Source: Tenodera sinensis
Lineage: Eukaryota; Arthropoda; Insecta; Mantodea; Mantidae
Length of the DNA: 64,000 nt
Reading direction: 5' to 3'
NCBI GenBank assembly: GCA_030765045.1
Contig: CM060964.1
Span: 147,744,065 to 147,808,064, forward strand
Numbering within the stretch: position 1 is the stretch's first letter; each line of letters opens with the position of its first letter. Of this stretch, positions 11,189 to 24,640 are shown in pieces. Made by a program: the position numbers and the translations under genes. Under the pieces are notes generated by a model. It saw only the letters and a program-made list of their open reading frames with translations. It was not told the origin of the DNA and did no database searches.

Positions 11189-11539
11189 ATCCAAATGCCC
11201 AGTGGAAGTGTACACATTGTGAATTCTGCACAAGAGGAGAAGCAGTGCGTCGAGTTTATGCCGTCATAGAAAACGAAATCGAACAACTGGATTCCATGGA
11301 ACCTTCTGGAGAAGCCATTGAAAGACGCGAACAGCTCTGGCGCAAGTATCGCAGCGTTCTGCACCCCAAACATGCCTTTCTCATCTCCCTTCGTGTAGCC
11401 CTTTCACAGCTCTATGGACGCGCAGAGGGTTACACTAACGAGGACCTTCCAGATATCCTTCTCGAGAGAAAGATAGACATATGCAGGGATCTTCTTGCTG
11501 TGGCAGATGTGGTGGAGCCTGGCTTCTCTCGGCTAAGAG
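11189..11539 (+). CDS. SMYD-family protein (SmydA-like), penultimate coding exon
   Basis: 351-nt internal exon of an insect SET-and-MYND-domain protein. It opens after CAG/AT and reads DPNAQWKCTHCEF, the Cys-containing end of the post-SET zinc region (usual pattern W.C..C). It continues with an alpha-helical TPR-like C-terminal domain: LHPKHAFLISLRVALSQLYG, then DLPDILLERKIDICRDLLAV and DVVEPGFSRLRG. It ends on G before GTATGA (donor at 11540). The split Gly codon is completed by the exon at 27412, so the phases agree. The Cys residues bind zinc. In arthropod SmydA proteins the helical domain shapes the substrate cleft. No catalytic SET motif (for example NHSC) is visible in the window, so earlier exons lie upstream. 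Confidence 0.88.
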
Positions 11540-11753
11540 GTATGATTGTACTTGCGGGAAAGGCAATGCTTTCCTCGCTAACAATGTATTGAACATGATG
11601 CATTGCAGGTGAATCTAATATCCCATAAGTTGTGACCTGAGAGGAGTATATAGTATAGATTTGCATTTGTCTCTGATTTTAAATTCTTATATCTAGGCTT
11701 CGGCGCCGGTTGCATGTTATCAGCTTTTAAGTAATGCTTGCAGGGAGGTTTTC

Positions 11754-11794
11754 TACCGCCCCTACCTAACTGGGTAGTTTGTGTAGGGGCGGTA
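11754..11794. repeat. perfect 12-bp inverted repeat, GC-rich hairpin
   Basis: TACCGCCCCTAC at 11754-11765 and GTAGGGGCGGTA at 11783-11794 are exact reverse complements around a 17-nt loop, set in AT-rich intron DNA. A foldback or MITE tip is possible; function unknown. Confidence 0.85.
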
Positions 11795-12609
11795 CATTCA
11801 CGTCACTTTATAGATTACTGTAGCGGTGTGTCACCTTCCCTTTCCCTACCACCTCTATTGTCAACAAACATGAAGTAGAAACGGGTACAGTAATGTAGCT
11901 CTCAGCCTAACGTCATTTGCAACCACAGTCGAAACCTACTTAAATCTATGACACCACAAATCACTGTTGTGTTTTAAACTACTTAAGTAGCAGTTACTGG
12001 ACCGTACGATCAAGGTTCACAAAAGTTCACATAGTTATACAGAAAACTATATTCACTTCCTGAAATAATCCAACATTGATAAAATAGGGTTGTAGAAATA
12101 GAGCAAGTAGACGTCCGGTTCACCAAATGTCGAATGTCAGTAATAAAGCGTGTATTAGAGCTACCTGGTTCGTGATTACAAGTTACTAATACAGGAAGCA
12201 TGCTGTCTTGGCACGTGTCTCCTCAGCACAGACTGTGGGGAACAAATACATTGAAATATATCTTGAAAGCGAATAATACTTTATATTTCAAAGAGAATTC
12301 CGGAAAGTATCCGCTTAACTTTTTCCTTACGTTTAGACTGCAGCAAAATGCAATCTGATAAAAAAAACCATGCTACGTAAATAAATATGAATACAATGCA
12401 ATTTTTATTTAACAGGAAATATTTTCTACAAATGATAAACCATAAATTAAAAAAAAAAAAAAAAAAAAAGGTCCGTCACCTTTGTTTATTCCTTGGAAGA
12501 GCGTCCATTTTCGATTGCAGTTTTCGTGATGAATTAGGTAGAAGGGCAGACGCGGAGGGGGACTTCGACACTTCAACCTCAGAGATCTTTTGTGCCTATG
12601 CCCCAAAAG

Positions 12610-13128
12610 GGCGCCCACGGGAGGGAGGGGTGAGGTGAGAGGAGACAGAGGGCGACCACAACACAGGACAGCAGGTATAGCAGAGGGTAGGATCCCTACA
12701 ATTTCCCAGTTAGAAACTCCTTGACACCAGCTAGTACACCGGTCCCACCGGTTCGTGCAGAGCGCTAACTGCAGGGGCTCCTCCGTGGCTGAAGGGCCTC
12801 GGTGTGGACACGATCCAGAGCCCGACTGCCGTGACAGGAGACGGAGTCACTCAAAGCATATCACCCCACCATGCTGCACCCGAACGTCCGCTGACAATTT
12901 TGACCCTGATTAAACGATGAACGAAATGAGTAGTGAAGTGAAATGGAGGGAGAGGAAAGGAGGATTGATCAATTGGTGGAATGATGGCGGGTGAAACCGG
13001 AGAACACGAAGAAAACCGACCCCTGCGCCGGTGTGTCCGTCACACATCCCAAATGCGGACGCCTGGGATCGAACCCGGATCGCTTTATTGAGTGTCAAGC
13101 GGCTTAACCGCTCGGCCACGGCGCGGCT
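12610..13128 (-). repeat. tRNA-derived SINE-like element, family B
   Basis: Read on the minus strand from 13128, GCCGCGCCGTGGCCGAGCGG gives an A box of Leu/Ser-tRNA type (TGGCCGAGCGG), followed by AAGCCGCTTGACACTC and a B box GGTTCGATCCC (13068-13078). A G/C-rich body continues to about 12610. Length of about 500 bp is long for a SINE, so the distal part may be another repeat. The run of A on the plus strand at about 12450-12469 lies further out in the wrong sense to be its tail. Confidence 0.6.
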
Positions 13129-13129
13129 G

Positions 13130-14392
13130 CCTAAGGAATTAAATATGAAAATGGAAAATGATCATGATTTTCTGTGCAACATCTGGCTTGACTGTGCGTA
13201 ACTTTCGGAATGTTCGTGGCTTTGTCTTTATACACTTATACACTTCACTATCTGCGTCCTTCTGTTCGCCACCAACTGTCAAACCTAGAAAGATCTGGTC
13301 CTCACTTCCTTACCTGTAGTCTTGATCATCATCGACTTTTTATTCTCCATGTCGCTTTCTTCCACATCTCCTATTTTCCGTAATAAGGATGTGATTGTGG
13401 CAACTGAAAACTGAGCTTCTGAAATCTTGTTCTTTTGGGACACACCAGATATAATCGGCCTCCATGACCGCGCGAAGTTAAGTGGTAATAAACGTCACAA
13501 GATTCGTCGACATTATACAGCGCGCCTAGCAGACTGAATTTCTTCTAAAAAGTTTCAATTTCAGCATCTTCTTGAAGAAGTTTGTGAAAAAGTGATGACC
13601 TGTACTTCATTTTGAAGCAGTTATCACGACTTAGTCCATAGGGTGGAGAACAAGCTTTACGTTTGGTGAAAGAAATTTAACGTAAATGGCCCCACGTTTA
13701 AGTCACCTTTGTAGGGTGGGATGGTCCGTTGTCTAGTAGCAGTACAACTTGTTTAAAATCGACTGTTCAGTTAAATAGACAGTGACCTCTTTTGCAAAAG
13801 TGTTGGTTGTATAGAAAAATTCAGTCATTTAGCCTCTGGATGTTCATTCAGCCGGATTGCTGATAGTAAAAATGAAAGGGGACATTTTTGCTCTTGAAAC
13901 AACGCGTGTTTTCGGATTTTTCTGTCACTTGCAATTTTAATTTATGATCCCCCGCTGCATTAACACATATATCAGTGGTTATTGCTCCCTTTGATGTTTT
14001 ACGGCCTGGGGTTACATTCTCTTTTTCCGTCACAAGTGTACAGAGTGATAATCACTGTAGTGTAACCTAGCAACTCTGTAGCACTACCCGGTTCCTTCTG
14101 CATTATAGTTTAGCCTATCATCCAGATTTTGGCTTTCAATAAACAGCTTAAATCCTTGAGCGAAACTCTCAGCAGCCTCAGTAGTGACATTAAGTCGTAC
14201 CCCGTGAATAATAATTTCCTTTGTTCCATAGCAATTTCTAAATCGTGTAGGTCAGCCAGATAACGCTTTCAAATCAAGCGTAGGGTGAAAACGTTGTGTT
14301 TGTGCGTCACACATTGGAACAGATTGGGAATACCTTCAAATCGTTTCTATCCTTAAATATGGCAGTCTCATACCAGTAGATTCACTGACCTG
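13130..14392. other. no recognisable gene
   Basis: Intronic DNA without coding similarity or obvious repeat structure. Confidence 0.45.
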
Positions 14393-14475
14393 TAATAACA
14401 CTCCTGCAGGACGAAATTTCGTACACAGATGGCATTAATATGGTCATGGTTGACAGCGTCGTTAGCAAATAAAAT
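14393..14475 (+). repeat. SINE family A, degenerate 3' end, copy 2
   Basis: ACACTCCTGCAGGACGAAAT, then CACAGATGGCATTAATATGG and GACAGCGTCGTTAGCAAATA align with the 3' part of the family-A SINE at 50515-50600 (ACTCCTGCGGGAC...GACAGTGTCGTTAAG). The tRNA head is missing. Confidence 0.65.
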
Positions 14476-14671
14476 ATTTTATTTTCAAATCGCTTATGGT
14501 TAAACCACCCTATCATAGCTTCATGTAGGTTTCGTAGTTTAGGTTTTCACAGATTTTTTGGACAATGGAAGATGATTTAACCAACACTTCCCTTTGTTTT
14601 CGTATACCTATTACTGTAGTCTCCCCCACATCGAACTCCATGTACAACATAGATGTTAATTTACCTTTCTC

Positions 14672-14970
14672 CAATAGTAGCATCAAATTGTATGTTCAGC
14701 ACAAATTTGCATCTCATTAGCATAAAAATGGTAGCGATATGGTTCCTTCTATACTAATTTACATGAAAAAGGAAGGGTAATTAATCACCCAACACCTCCC
14801 CCGGCCCCTGCCGCCATATTCTCAAGGTCAGTGTGGGTGGTCTTTGCACCCCTCCAAGTGAGGATTAAAAATGGTCATTTTAATGGATCCTTTGTGAAAC
14901 TGACACATTTACGACGGTTTGAAAAAATTATGTGACGGTTGGAATGTCGCCCCTGTGGAAATATGTAACC
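14672..14970 (+). repeat. 300-bp dispersed repeat, left copy
   Basis: Matches 26538-26845 in reverse complement: TTTGCATCTCATTAGCATAA, GGGTAATTAATCACCC, TGGGTGGTCTTTGCA and TTGTGAAACTGACA are shared in order. Similarity fades before 14672 and after 14970. It could be two copies of one MITE or old inverted ends of a larger insertion that includes the Maverick remnant between them. Confidence 0.75.
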
Positions 14971-16510
14971 GCTTGAAAACAAAATACGAGTTTCTCCTCC
15001 CCCTGAAGACACAGAGGTTAGAAATATCCACAATCTTTTTCACATAAGATGCTATCTGGCTAAATTATTTGACATCTTTGAAACCCTCTGATATTGTTAG
15101 CGAGGCGCGGTAGACCCTCTCCTTTAGAAAATTACATAGCAATGTATTTTTTGACTTCTCACGCTGGCACTTGCTCGTCCAAAAATGTTTTCCAGTGAAA
15201 TTATGTGACTGGGTTGCTGTTTGCATCCCGCCCTTCAGTGCTAAGCAAAAATATATCTGAGGGGTGCGATGTTCCCACATGCAATTTATTCTTCTGGCCA
15301 TGCCTCTTAACGTAGGTGATGCTAAGGTCTCAGAATTTACACACGGCAGAAAAACTTGGAATTCGGTTATTGTGTAGAGAGACGTCATGTTACCTCATTC
15401 TAGTTATTGTGTGCGACGATTGTCCACCGCAACCAATTAATCATTGCCTCCAGGTATTGTATAACTTATCGCATTTCTTCTTCTTCTTCTTCTGCTCGCG
15501 TCCCAAGGGTGCATCCCATGCTTATTTCCTTATAAGTACAAATGGGATATGGGAACACAGTAGAGCATCCTTATTCAGCGTCAATGAGAAACAATTATGT
15601 AATATACAATAACATGCATTACGTAATGCTTTAGAATCTCGTCAAACAACCGCAATGTCACCATGCAGATGCATCCTAAGAGGAAAGAAGGAAAGGAGCA
15701 AGAGAGAAAGAAAAAAAGGAGATAAAGAAGTTAATACGCATATATCACAGCGTAGGCTTGTGTGACGAACCTTCCCTTAGACCTGCCCTCACTTGAATGG
15801 TACTGGTATGTGCAGGGCGAACAAGAGTAACAAAAGCTATTTTGCCTGGCCTCTAGAGTGCGGAATGAAGCGATGCATTCACTACTTCTCCGTGTGCTAG
15901 CGAACTCTACAGGATTTTCCTTATACTAGTGTGCATGCTTCAGCAAACTCTTATACGTTTATCTTCATGTTGGTTGAGATAAACATTTGCTGAAGTTACC
16001 TAATTGCTTTTTTTCATGTAGGTGCAACGTGTTACATTTAACGAATGTTTAGGCACCGAATATCTTCGAAATGTTTAAATCTAAAAATATTTATTTAAAC
16101 CTAAACTCCGTGTTTTAGATCTACATTTTTGTGCAGTAAGATTCGGTCTATCTCTTGCGTTTTTTACACTCACACAGCTTTCTCTACACACTTTTTTTTC
16201 TACGCTATAATGTTTTCTCGGTTTTTATTTATCTATTTTGTTTATTTTGGATTCTTTATGGTGTTCAATGTAATCTAACCGTTCATGTGCAAAATTGTCA
16301 AAACCACGGGGAGCGCAGAGTATTTTAGCTAGTAACACATAAAATTTAAATTTTATTTCCTTTCTTTGTCTTCTTTCCCGATAATTTTTTTTATCGCAGA
16401 ATACCTACTTTTTTGTCGTTACATCGTGAACACATGCATCTTTGAGTCCAGGCAAGACATTGAAATGTTTTAACATAAAAATATACTCCTTATCTGAACA
16501 CCATTCACCA
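14971..16510. other. no recognisable gene
   Basis: Intronic DNA. A short TTC run near 15477-15493 and AT-rich stretches are the only structure seen. Confidence 0.45.
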
Positions 16511-16592
16511 CAACGTTTTCTCTCTCTCACTCTCACACTCTCTCACTCTCACACTCTCTCACTCTCACACTCTCTCTCTCTCTCTCTCTCAC
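16511..16592. repeat. (CT)n / (CACTCT)n microsatellite
   Basis: Alternating TCTCTC and CACTCTC units over about 80 bp. Confidence 0.9.
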
Positions 16593-17878
16593 ATAAACAC
16601 ATGCATCTTTTGAATCCACTCGTGAAAAAGGAATATATTAACAGTGCTCTTAGCAGAAATAATAAATTACATTGTCTGACATAAGAATGCTTTTACAGAT
16701 ATAAATCTACACACATTGCTCTCAAAAAAGATTTCCACGGACATTTTCAGTTCACTGGCATCTTTGGAGCTAGGTATGGAAATGGAATATTCTAGTAATG
16801 CTCTTAGCAGAAAAATTCAACTTCTTTTGCTGACATTGGGATAGCTTTTCAAAAACCAAAAATAAATTACAGACACAATCTGAGAAATCCATTTCTATAA
16901 CCAAATGTGTTTAAAACATCATTTATCTTGACAAGACAAACGAACCCTCTACATGCAAAGGGGACCTTAGGGACCATGCAGGCGAACTTGCTCACTTGTA
17001 TAAAGGCAGAGCCAATAGAATTAAGATTCTCAGTTTGTCTTGAGACGTCTACGAGTGAGTTTATTCAAGTTTCTGCATATCTTAGTGAGAAAATTACATT
17101 TCCGCTGTAGCTATCAATATTTGCATTCAAGGTAAGTCTGTTGTTAATTTCAATTGCTACACATTATTTAAATGTGTTTATTTGAAGATGTGAAATTAGC
17201 AGGTGTTTAAAAGAAAAAGATTATAATCACATTGTCTAAGTGATTAACAAATAATTTTCTCGCTGTTTTTCCTTCAAGTGCTTTTTCATGTCCATTATCG
17301 CAGTGTTTATATTTAAGGTAATAAATACGTGCGAATAAGACTTACAAAATAATATTAAGAAACAGGTTTAAACGGAGCGTAAGCTGTCTGAATAGGTTTG
17401 ACCGTGTCGGAACAAGCTTGAACACGAATCTGATTTGTATTTTTTGGATGCGGTGAAAGAAATTATTAAAAATCCTGTTATACTTAAGCTAGCATGTTTT
17501 TGGAAATATTCTAGGTAAAGCAAGGATTTAATACGTTGCAATAATCAAACGCAATGAAAAAAGCACATTACTAATGATTTGAAACCCAAAACGGCCCTAA
17601 TATAAGAGTAGCAGAGCCTGAAGTAAACACTTCGCCTGTTCAGGAAGATATTATCCTACCGCCCCTGGTTTCCAAGATGCAAGCCAAAACATATTCGGTG
17701 ACTGGAGGGATATCCCGATTGAAGTATTATGTGTCTGCCAGAATTGTGGATACAAAACGGCCCTAGTTTAGGTTCCTTCTGCAGCCCTTACAAGTATGTT
17801 TTCCTCGCTATAACAACCTTTAGCATTATTCATCATGGGTTTTACATACAATCTCAGCTATTAACACAGTGTATACTC
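16593..17878. other. no recognisable gene
   Basis: AT-rich intronic DNA. Two loosely similar segments (16600-16680 and 16780-16860, both with GTGCTCTTAGCAGAAA-like / ATGCTCTTAGCAGAAA) suggest a degraded local duplication. No coding similarity. Confidence 0.4.
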
Positions 17879-18735
<857 letters not shown>

Positions 18736-18974
18736 ACCGTTAGCTTTACCGTTACCATTACGATTCTCATTCTTGTAGAACGAGAGACCATTGCCATATT
18801 TCCGGCCGTTATTTATATTGTTCCCATAATGCTTGCGATTTGAATATAAAATATTCGAACTTTATTTCAATTTTTTCATTGGTTAAGCAATTATGAATGC
18901 CACTTCTTGATTGGGCACATGGCTTATGACAATAGGGATATCTCATGTGTAGCACAATCTTCTAAGTGCTATCT

Positions 18975-20750
18975 GGTATTCAGCAAATGGTACAGGGGTA
19001 TTCAATTCAGGTTCCTCTAGAGCTGCAAGTTTCTTGATGACAAGTTATCCAGCTTGGCAGATGTTTTAAGCAATGATGACTTCAAGGTCACTAATGCCGA
19101 GTATTCGAATCCTGAACACCTGGAGCTCATGAAGTGCGAGGGTATATTCCCCTATACTTACCTGGATGCTGTCGAAAAGCTCCAAGAAAAGGAGCTCCCA
19201 CCTAACGAGCTTTCGATGGCATTTGGGTAGAGCATGATGCTCATACACTTAAAGTTTGGAGAACTTTTGGCATCTCGGGGAATATAGAGACCTTTATCTA
19301 AAGACCAACACACTGCTTTTAGCAGATGTATTCGAGAGGGTTAGGGACTTGTCGCTGGGGATGCACCACCTGGACCCTACCATTGCTAGCCTTCGATGTC
19401 ATGGTCAAAATCACAAGGTCAAGCTAGAATTGATACATGATATCTGAATAAAGGGTATTCGTGGAGGGCATTGAACAGCATCAAAGCGATACTCCAAAGC
19501 CAACCACCAATACATTCCAGACTACAATGCTGATCAAAAAACGAACTTTCTTGCATTCATTGACATCAACAATTCATACGCTAAAGGAATGACTGAAAGG
19601 CTTCCACATGGTAATCTCAGATGGCTTGAAAGAGACGAAATTGACACCATTGACTTCGCTGCGATCCCGGAGGACCCCAAGATAGGATACGTGCTAGATG
19701 TTGGACTAGAGTATACTCACCATCTCCACGATGCTCATAATGATCTTCCTCTCTGTCCCCAGGGTGAGATACCACCCGGCAGCCAGTACAAGAAACTGAT
19801 TGCAAGTCTTGAGTATAAAAGCATATGTGTCTTGTATTATAAAACCTTGCAACAGTGCTTAGATCTGGGGCTGTTATTGAGGCATATTCATGGAGTGGTA
19901 TCGTATGACCAATCTGAATGGCTTAAGGTTTACATTAACCTAAACACCGAGAAGCGGGTCAGGGAAACTTCTAAGTTTAGCCAAAAAGCTCTGGAAGAAG
20001 ATCAACAACGCTGTCTACGTCAAGTTCATTGAAAATGTGAGCAAATACCGTGATTCCTGTATTGTAACTACCTGGAAATAAGCACGGAAGTTGACGGTTC
20101 GTCCAACATAGGTAGGCAGCATAATTTTCGATGAAAACTTCGTTGGCATGGAGTTGGATAGAGAGGAGATCCTCCTGAACAAGCCGCTCTATATAGGGCA
20201 GGCGATTCTGGACCTTTCAACATTTATTATGAACGAGCTTTTTATAAAGTAATGAAACCCCAGCTGAATGATCTTGTCCTGAATTATATGGATACAGATT
20301 CATTCATTTTCGAAAGTAGTTCTGATACATATCAGTTCATGAAAACGCATCCCCAATATTTCGATACTGACAATGATAATGTATACGGTATAAAGCCGGC
20401 CAACTAGAAAAAGATTGGATTGTTTAAGGATAAGTTGGGCGAACGGATGATGACTGAGTATGTTGGCCTTAGAGCAAAGCTTTACAACTATAAATATGAC
20501 TATCATACCCGAAGGTGGAATGCGAACAATCACCTTTGAAGACTATTTCGAGTGTCTGAAAGATTTGAGCAAAAAAAAAAAATGGCTAAACAAACTTGCT
20601 TGAGGAGCACCAAACAAAGTTTCGACTGTAGAAATTAACAACATTGCATTGCACGGAGGAGATACAACTGGTAACATGATTGATGGCTCTCATGCAACTG
20701 TCGCATGCGGTTATTATTCATTTAGGTCATAATAATGAATTCCGTCTTCC
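18975..20750 (+). pseudogene. Maverick/Polinton protein-primed DNA polymerase B, C-terminal two thirds
   Basis: The gene would replicate the element from a protein primer. Pieces in order across frames: CKFLDDKLSSLADVL, then NPEHLELMKCEGIFPYTYLD (about 19100-19170), GEYRDLYLKTNTLLLADVFE (19278-19337), FLAFIDINNSYAKGM (19550-19595) with PHGNLRWLE, the palm motif A region; LKVYINLNTEKR (19925-19960); ILDLSTF; the motif C YMDTDSF (20285-20305); and VGLRAKLYNYKYDY (20463-20504). The two Asp of DTDS are intact. At least six frame changes occur. The N-terminal terminal-protein and exonuclease region is missing. Nearest family: Polinton polB. Confidence 0.88.
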
Positions 20751-20905
20751 CTGGCTACCTCATCACCATCAGAGATGTAAATTTGGTATATATTTTATTT
20801 ATTATTATATTAAATTGTTGTGCATATTTTGTACATATTGTATAAGTTAATGGGATAAGGGTTTTTCTTTAATAAAAACACCCATATGTATTGGAAATGA
20901 AAAGA

Positions 20906-22250
20906 CTATTTCAGTACTATGAATCCACTAACTCCAGGGAATCCATACCATTTGACAAGAAATCTGTGCTTCCTTGACGGCTTATCCAACAAATAAGTGT
21001 AAGGATACAGTGTAGAATGTAGTTCATGGCCATAGAATGTTCCCTTTATCTCCTCACCATCCTTATCCTTTAGTATGTATGTAGTGGGATTGGTGCGTCT
21101 GACTTGAACAACTTGGAAGATTTCAACGCTCCAGTTAGTTTGAAACCCTTTCCCAAAATGGACCTTATTCTTAGATATCCTCACATAATCACCAACACTA
21201 AACTTCCATGCACTTATCTTCTCCTTTTTGAGGATGCCTGTAGTTGTAAACAGTCAGAAGATCATTGTTCCTGGCGTTAGAAACTCTCGATACATCATAT
21301 TCTTTAAGATTCTTATTAAACGTTCAACAGCTGCAGCCTTCAAATTCCTGTATGTACTGTAGTGATTGATATTATATTTGGCCATTGAATGTTTAAAGTG
21401 CTTGTTATAAAATACCTTTCCATTATCAATCTGTACATTCTTGGGAGTCGTCTCCATATCTTGTACTATATCTCCCATAGCCTTTGTAACTTGTGGACCT
21501 GTCTTGTCCTTTAATGGTGGTGCATATGCCACTTTTGAATAGAAGTTAATGGCAATAAGGATGTATTTGAAATTTTTGTTGATTCTTGCATGAGGTATCA
21601 TCTCAACCAAGTCGATCTGCACCAAATCATCGAGTCCTTTACTGACAATCTTTCGACGCAAGAAGTTTCTTTGGGCAGGGTCATGTAGCTCTATCGCTGT
21701 ATTTTGCTTCACTGTTGCCATGCCATGATTCTGGCTGATTTCAACTCTTCAATTTCTTGCGCGTAGTTGTTATTGCCAGCGTCTCTGGATGCAACAACAA
21801 GACTCAGACAATACACTAGATCATTGGGACCGTTCCAGTAGATGTAGTCTTGCTTCGCATCAGGTCGATGTTCTTTCCACTGGAAGCCTAAGCGCTTATG
21901 AGTCTTCACTAATGTACGTTTAACGTTTTCATACTTTTAGGAATTACCTGATCTCAGTTGTCCATGTCTGCAGTAGTTTTGACGATCAGCCTGTGACGCT
22001 TTCAATAGTTTGCTATCCTCTTCTGAACAGGCATGCATTTCAGTTATCTTCTTGAAGACAAGCTCACTCAATGTGTAAGATCATATATTTTATCGCCTAC
22101 TCAAACTTTATCGTTAATAAAGTCAATGGCTTTGTTTCTCAGGATATAACTTCCATCTTCGTATCTTAGACCATATACCATATCTATTTCGGTCCTGTCA
22201 TTCTTTCGAACTTTCTGTAGGTAGTTCAAGACCTTCCCATCTTTGAATGC
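20906..22250 (-). pseudogene. Maverick/Polinton integrase with upstream domain
   Basis: Read leftward from 22250: a degraded N-terminal domain with DYLQKVRKNDRTEI-like sequence; KTHKRLGFQWKEHRPD and YWNGPNDLVYCLSLVVASR (21909-21770), the PNELV.RL..L.AS.. region preceding Polinton integrases; then the RNase-H-fold core with first Asp in LVQIDLVEM (about 21625), second Asp in VQIDNGKVFYN (about 21430) and Glu in AAVERLIRILK (about 21315). A chromodomain-like tail has HRFLVKWYGFPG (about 20955). Frames change near 21710 and 21240, and several stops break the N-terminal domain. It would insert the element DNA with a 6-bp stagger. Confidence 0.85.
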
Positions 22251-22690
22251 ATAATTCTTTTTCTATTTTAAGACTTACAGAATCCGTAGTCGGACATGCT
22301 AGGGCTATAAGAGAAAAGGTACGTGCACTAAAAGGCCAACAGTTTGAGACCCAGAGGGTAATGAGCTCTTCAACCAGTAACAGAGCGGCTACACGATGTA
22401 CTAGAAATACGGAAAAACTATGTAACATATAGATTTTCAACTCGATATTTAGAATATGGCCATCTACAGGGAATGGGCATATAATTTCGGCCTTCATGGT
22501 ATTAGTGTTTGGTCGAATAAACAAGGCATTAAAACGTCTTTTCAAGTCAAGTCAACTGATGCCCTAGAGTAAAACAGAATACTGCTGCTACTACTACCAG
22601 GAGGAAATGCAGAAAAAGATTTACGCACCGAAAGATGAGAAGATCTTCAACTACCTACAGGAGGTTCGAAAGAATGACAGTAGCAGCTCA
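22195..22690. repeat. inverted duplication of the integrase-gene 5' region
   Basis: GAACTACCTACAGAAAGTTC and GAAAGAATGACAG (read on the minus strand from about 22240 to 22195) recur on the plus strand at 22645-22680 as CAACTACCTACAGGAGGTTC and GAAAGAATGACAG. The 350 bp between them include a plus-strand frame with SVVGHARAIREKVRALKG, similar to the coiled N-terminus seen in Maverick proteins. This indicates a local inversion or two partial copies joined head to head. Confidence 0.75.
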
Positions 22691-22739
22691 TTATTTCACT
22701 ACAGACGAAGCCTTACAGAGGTGATTCGTTCAGGTATAT

Positions 22740-23340
22740 GTTAACATCCGAACTCAAATGATACAAGTCGACTATAAACGGAGATGTGATTTCTTGCTCT
22801 ATGATATCATCAGCGCAGCCGAATACAAGATCAGGTACAATGTTTGCAATAAACGATCGGTTAGTTGAAAGTTACCCTACGCTCGTTCACACAGGTGATA
22901 TACTATCCTTCACTGCTCCAGCCAATCGAACGAAAGACGGTAGATTTTTCTAAGGAGCGCACTATCGAATCTCTTTTAGGGTTCGATGAAAATAGAGTTG
23001 TCCCTGCCAATCAGCTGGCTGAATCTGATTTTCTAGTAAACATATTTAAGGTGAGCATCATACGAATCGAATGCAGTATTGCAACAGGCTCTTTCATTGA
23101 CGGTAAAAGTGGGCACTCTACGTGCTTTTTCCGTCTGTTCCGCCTGGATATCACATTTCTCAGGAGCCTTCAAATCCCATTAACCTGCCTATCATAGACA
23201 CCAACATTATTAGCCAAATCACTCTTCGAATAGTCGCCCAGAACGGTCATAGAATCAACTTATGAAAGGAAGATATAAGCACAAGGTTCCACATTCGCCA
23301 GAATTGGAATCGATTTTAGCAGAAGAAGAGGCTTCCCAAG
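22740..23340 (+). pseudogene. Maverick minor capsid (penton-like, single jelly roll) remnant
   Basis: The segment 22930-23110 reads VDFSKERTIESLLGFDENR, then ESDFLVNIFKVSIIRIECSI and TGSFIDGK. After a frameshift it continues with VPPGYHISQEPSNPINLP and TLRIVAQNGHRINL (23130-23265). Family members typically show SLLGF, IRVECNI.TGSY.NG, then VPPGYKI, and finally V.I.DQDG..I. It precedes the major capsid gene in the same orientation, the usual order. One frameshift and a stop break it. The penton assignment comes from gene order and resemblance, not structure. Confidence 0.6.
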
Positions 23341-23399
23341 GTATAAGAAGTCTAGGATTCATCATGTTTATCATACTCTGCATTTGACCATCAAGGCGT

Positions 23400-24640
23400 T
23401 AACATCAAGCAATTGCAAGTTCCTCGAAGCGTTAGGCTTCAGAATTCTGTAATGGATATCGTCAATGTAACCGAAACGTCTACATTTGAGGACAAGATTG
23501 CTAAAGAAGAGGAGAATGTGTTTCTACTCTATAATACATCGGCTCTGGACGCTAACGATGAGATTAGAATAACCTGTGAAGCTGAAGATTTGTATACTCT
23601 ACCTAACCGGAGTTATCTCTACATTTAGGAATCTATTACTAAAGCTAATGCATCAACTACTGCAGCAAATCTCACTAGTAATGTTATGGCATTTATGTTT
23701 AATGAGATTCGACTGGATATGAATGGAACGACTATGAATAGAACAAGAAATCCAGGGATTACATCAACTATATGTAACTATTGTGCGCTCAACCCCCTGG
23801 AATCAAACCGTTTGCTAAATGCTGGATGGTGTGGATATTGTACATTCTGTGAGTGAAGCATTCAACAGTATAGTACCATTGTTAATGCTTCTGGGGTTTG
23901 CAGATGACCACAAGGACCTCAATCTCAATAGCTAGTTTGAAATGGTGCTCATTCGTTCCAAGGACCCTTAAGAACTGTAGTGTGGCATCAGTTGGAGAAG
24001 CGAATGCGTCTGTTAATATTATTTGCATTGAGTGGAGGATGTCTGTACCACGCCTTTCAGATGCTAAAAATGTGGAGATCCTCAAGATTGTCAAGTCGGA
24101 CAGACCGCTACATATTGCCTTTCGGACTAGGGATCTCCATACTCACCCTACTGTACCGCAAACTAGATCCTTTACATGGAACGTTACAATAACATCGAAA
24201 CCAGAGAAACCAACATTTGTTATTGTCGGGGCACAGATTTCAATACTGAATAATGCAACTAAGGACTGCCCCATGTTTGATAATTTCAGCATAACAAATT
24301 TGAGACTTTACCTCAATAATGAATGCTATCCCTACTATGATATGAAATTGGATTTGGAAACTGAAGATTTACATCATTATGTGAGATGTATTCAGAGTTC
24401 CAAAACTCTTACTATGCTAAAGACAATTACACCTTATTGAAGAGAAAGGGTTTTCTTAAATATGCAACGATATTTATCATTGACTGTTCACATCAGCCTG
24501 AGGATATTGTAAATTGAGCTGTCAATATTAGACTTGAAATTTAAACAAGCGCAAAGATTCCTGCACAGACCCCATTATATTGCCTGATAATACATTACAA
24601 AGTATTTAAATACAAGCCCCTGACTCATGTGATGCAGTCT
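23400..24640 (+). pseudogene. Maverick double-jelly-roll major capsid protein, broken
   Basis: N-terminal part (23500-23630): VFLLYNTSALDANDEIRI and YTLPNRSYLYI, followed by a stop and VMAFMFNEIRLDMNG with GITSTI (23690-23775). Central part (23898-24440): IEWRMSVPRLSDAKN, IAFRTRDLHTHPTVPQT, PTFVIVGAQ, FDNFSITNLRLYLNNECYPY. C-terminal part (24445-24640) includes a FIIDCSHQPED-like block and PLYCLIIHYKVFKYKP. These landmarks match the DJR-like capsid family of Maverick elements. Three or more stops and frameshifts make it non-functional. It would form the icosahedral shell. Confidence 0.75.

Noticed and set aside
13055..13128. A Leu/Ser-type tRNA gene on the minus strand
   Set aside because: The A and B boxes are good, but the anticodon arm and variable arm do not fold properly and a SINE-like body follows.
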